Positions 5,015 through 5,390 of a stretch of 5,390 nucleotides of DNA are shown in pieces. The notes under the pieces were generated by a model. That model did no database searches and had not been told where the DNA came from. It saw only the letters and a list, made by a program, of their open reading frames with translations. Every line of letters starts with the position of its first letter. Positions within the stretch are counted from its first letter, which is position 1. Origin of the DNA: Rhodosalinus sp046542825 (GTDB taxonomy: Bacteria > Pseudomonadota > Alphaproteobacteria > Rhodobacterales > Rhodobacteraceae); the NCBI RefSeq assembly GCF_046542825.1, contig NZ_JBKHAQ010000152.1:1-5390 (forward strand). Direction: 5' to 3'. The translations under genes were made by a program, and so were the position numbers.

Positions 5015-5390
5015 TCAGCGCGCCATTTCGGGCGGGTTCGCGGCCTCGTCGGGGTTCAGCCGCCAGACCGAAAGGTTCAGCGCGCCTGCCACGCTCACCC
5101 AGGCCAGATAGGGCACGAAGAGCGCACCGGCGCGCCAGTCCAACTGCCACAGCGCGACGAGCGTTGCGGCCACCGCCAGCCAGAGCGCGGCCAGCACGCC
5201 CATGCCCAGCCTGATCCGCCGCAGGCCGAAGAACACGGGCGTCCAGAGACCGTTGAGCGCGATCTGCAAGCCCCAGAGCGCGAGCGCCACGTCGGCCCCG
5301 GGCTGTCCTGCCACAAGTGCGCCTGCCGCGGCCATGCAGATGTAAAGCGTGGTCCAGGCCACCGGAAACAGCCAGTCCGGCGGCGTCCAG
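5015..5390 (-). CDS. tspO: TspO/MBR (translocator protein) family, 5' end cut by window edge
   Basis: TspO is a small five-helix membrane protein that binds porphyrins and other tetrapyrroles. In Rhodobacter it acts as an oxygen-dependent negative regulator of photosynthesis genes. The frame is open to the window edge: 124 residues are visible, beginning WTPPDWLFPVAWTTLY. The GTG at 5362-5360 is an internal Val, not a start. Compared with the 158-residue R. sphaeroides protein as I recall it, about 38 N-terminal residues, including helix 1, are missing. Visible helices lie at about residues 9-27, 36-55, 61-82 and 88-108. Family blocks are WTPPDW (1-6), WTTLY (12-16), NGLWTPVFFG (46-55) and the PYLAW...LN segment (93-105). 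Ala101 aligns with the Ala139 position linked to the human A147T variant. The stop is TGA at 5017-5015. It is transcribed in the same direction as rfb but is functionally unrelated. Confidence 0.94.
   Translation of the reverse strand, partial: WTPPDWLFPVAWTTLYICMAAAGALVAGQPGADVALALWGLQIALNGLWTPVFFGLRRIRLGMGVLAALWLAVAATLVALWQLDWRAGALFVPYLAWVSVAGALNLSVWRLNPDEAANPPEMAR

Overview
This G+C-rich window (about two-thirds G+C by eye) fits an alphaproteobacterium, most likely of the Rhodobacterales. The clearest clue is the TspO protein at the right edge, which resembles, as I remember it, the Rhodobacter sphaeroides TspO almost position for position. All six recognisable genes lie on the minus strand, so transcription runs from high to low coordinates.

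Layout in the direction of transcription: (1) 5390-5015, the C-terminal four fifths of tspO, cut by the window edge. (2) 5014-4763, a 252-nt gap with several inverted repeats. It is open in the frame shared by tspO and rfbC. (3) 4762-1303, a four-gene dTDP-L-rhamnose cassette in the order rfbC (rmlC), rfbB (rmlB), rfbD (rmlD), rfbA (rmlA). The first three genes are joined by 4-bp stop/start overlaps (ATGA, then GTGA). The last follows a 93-nt spacer with two stem-loops and a strong Shine-Dalgarno sequence. (4) 1302-1032, a 271-nt gap with a perfect 15-bp palindrome and a leader hairpin. (5) 1031-1, gmd, GDP-mannose 4,6-dehydratase, complete except for roughly 30 C-terminal residues beyond the window.

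Together the genes make activated 6-deoxyhexoses for a surface polysaccharide (LPS O-chain, capsule or exopolysaccharide). RfbA makes dTDP-glucose, RfbB dehydrates it, RfbC epimerises it and RfbD reduces it to dTDP-L-rhamnose. Gmd starts the separate GDP-mannose branch towards GDP-L-fucose, GDP-D-rhamnose or GDP-perosamine; the gene beyond base 1 would decide which. TspO is a membrane tetrapyrrole-binding protein with no obvious metabolic link and probably marks the edge of the sugar locus.

All four rfb proteins and Gmd carry their expected catalytic residues, and I see no mobile element, CRISPR array, tRNA or rRNA. The coding content is ordinary nucleotide-sugar biosynthesis, and I did not find an undescribed system. 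The observations most worth checking are in the gaps: the structured rfbD-rfbA spacer, the inverted-repeat cluster and possible plus-strand reading frame beside tspO, and the palindrome upstream of gmd. No convincing sigma-70 promoter or U-tailed terminator could be identified by eye.
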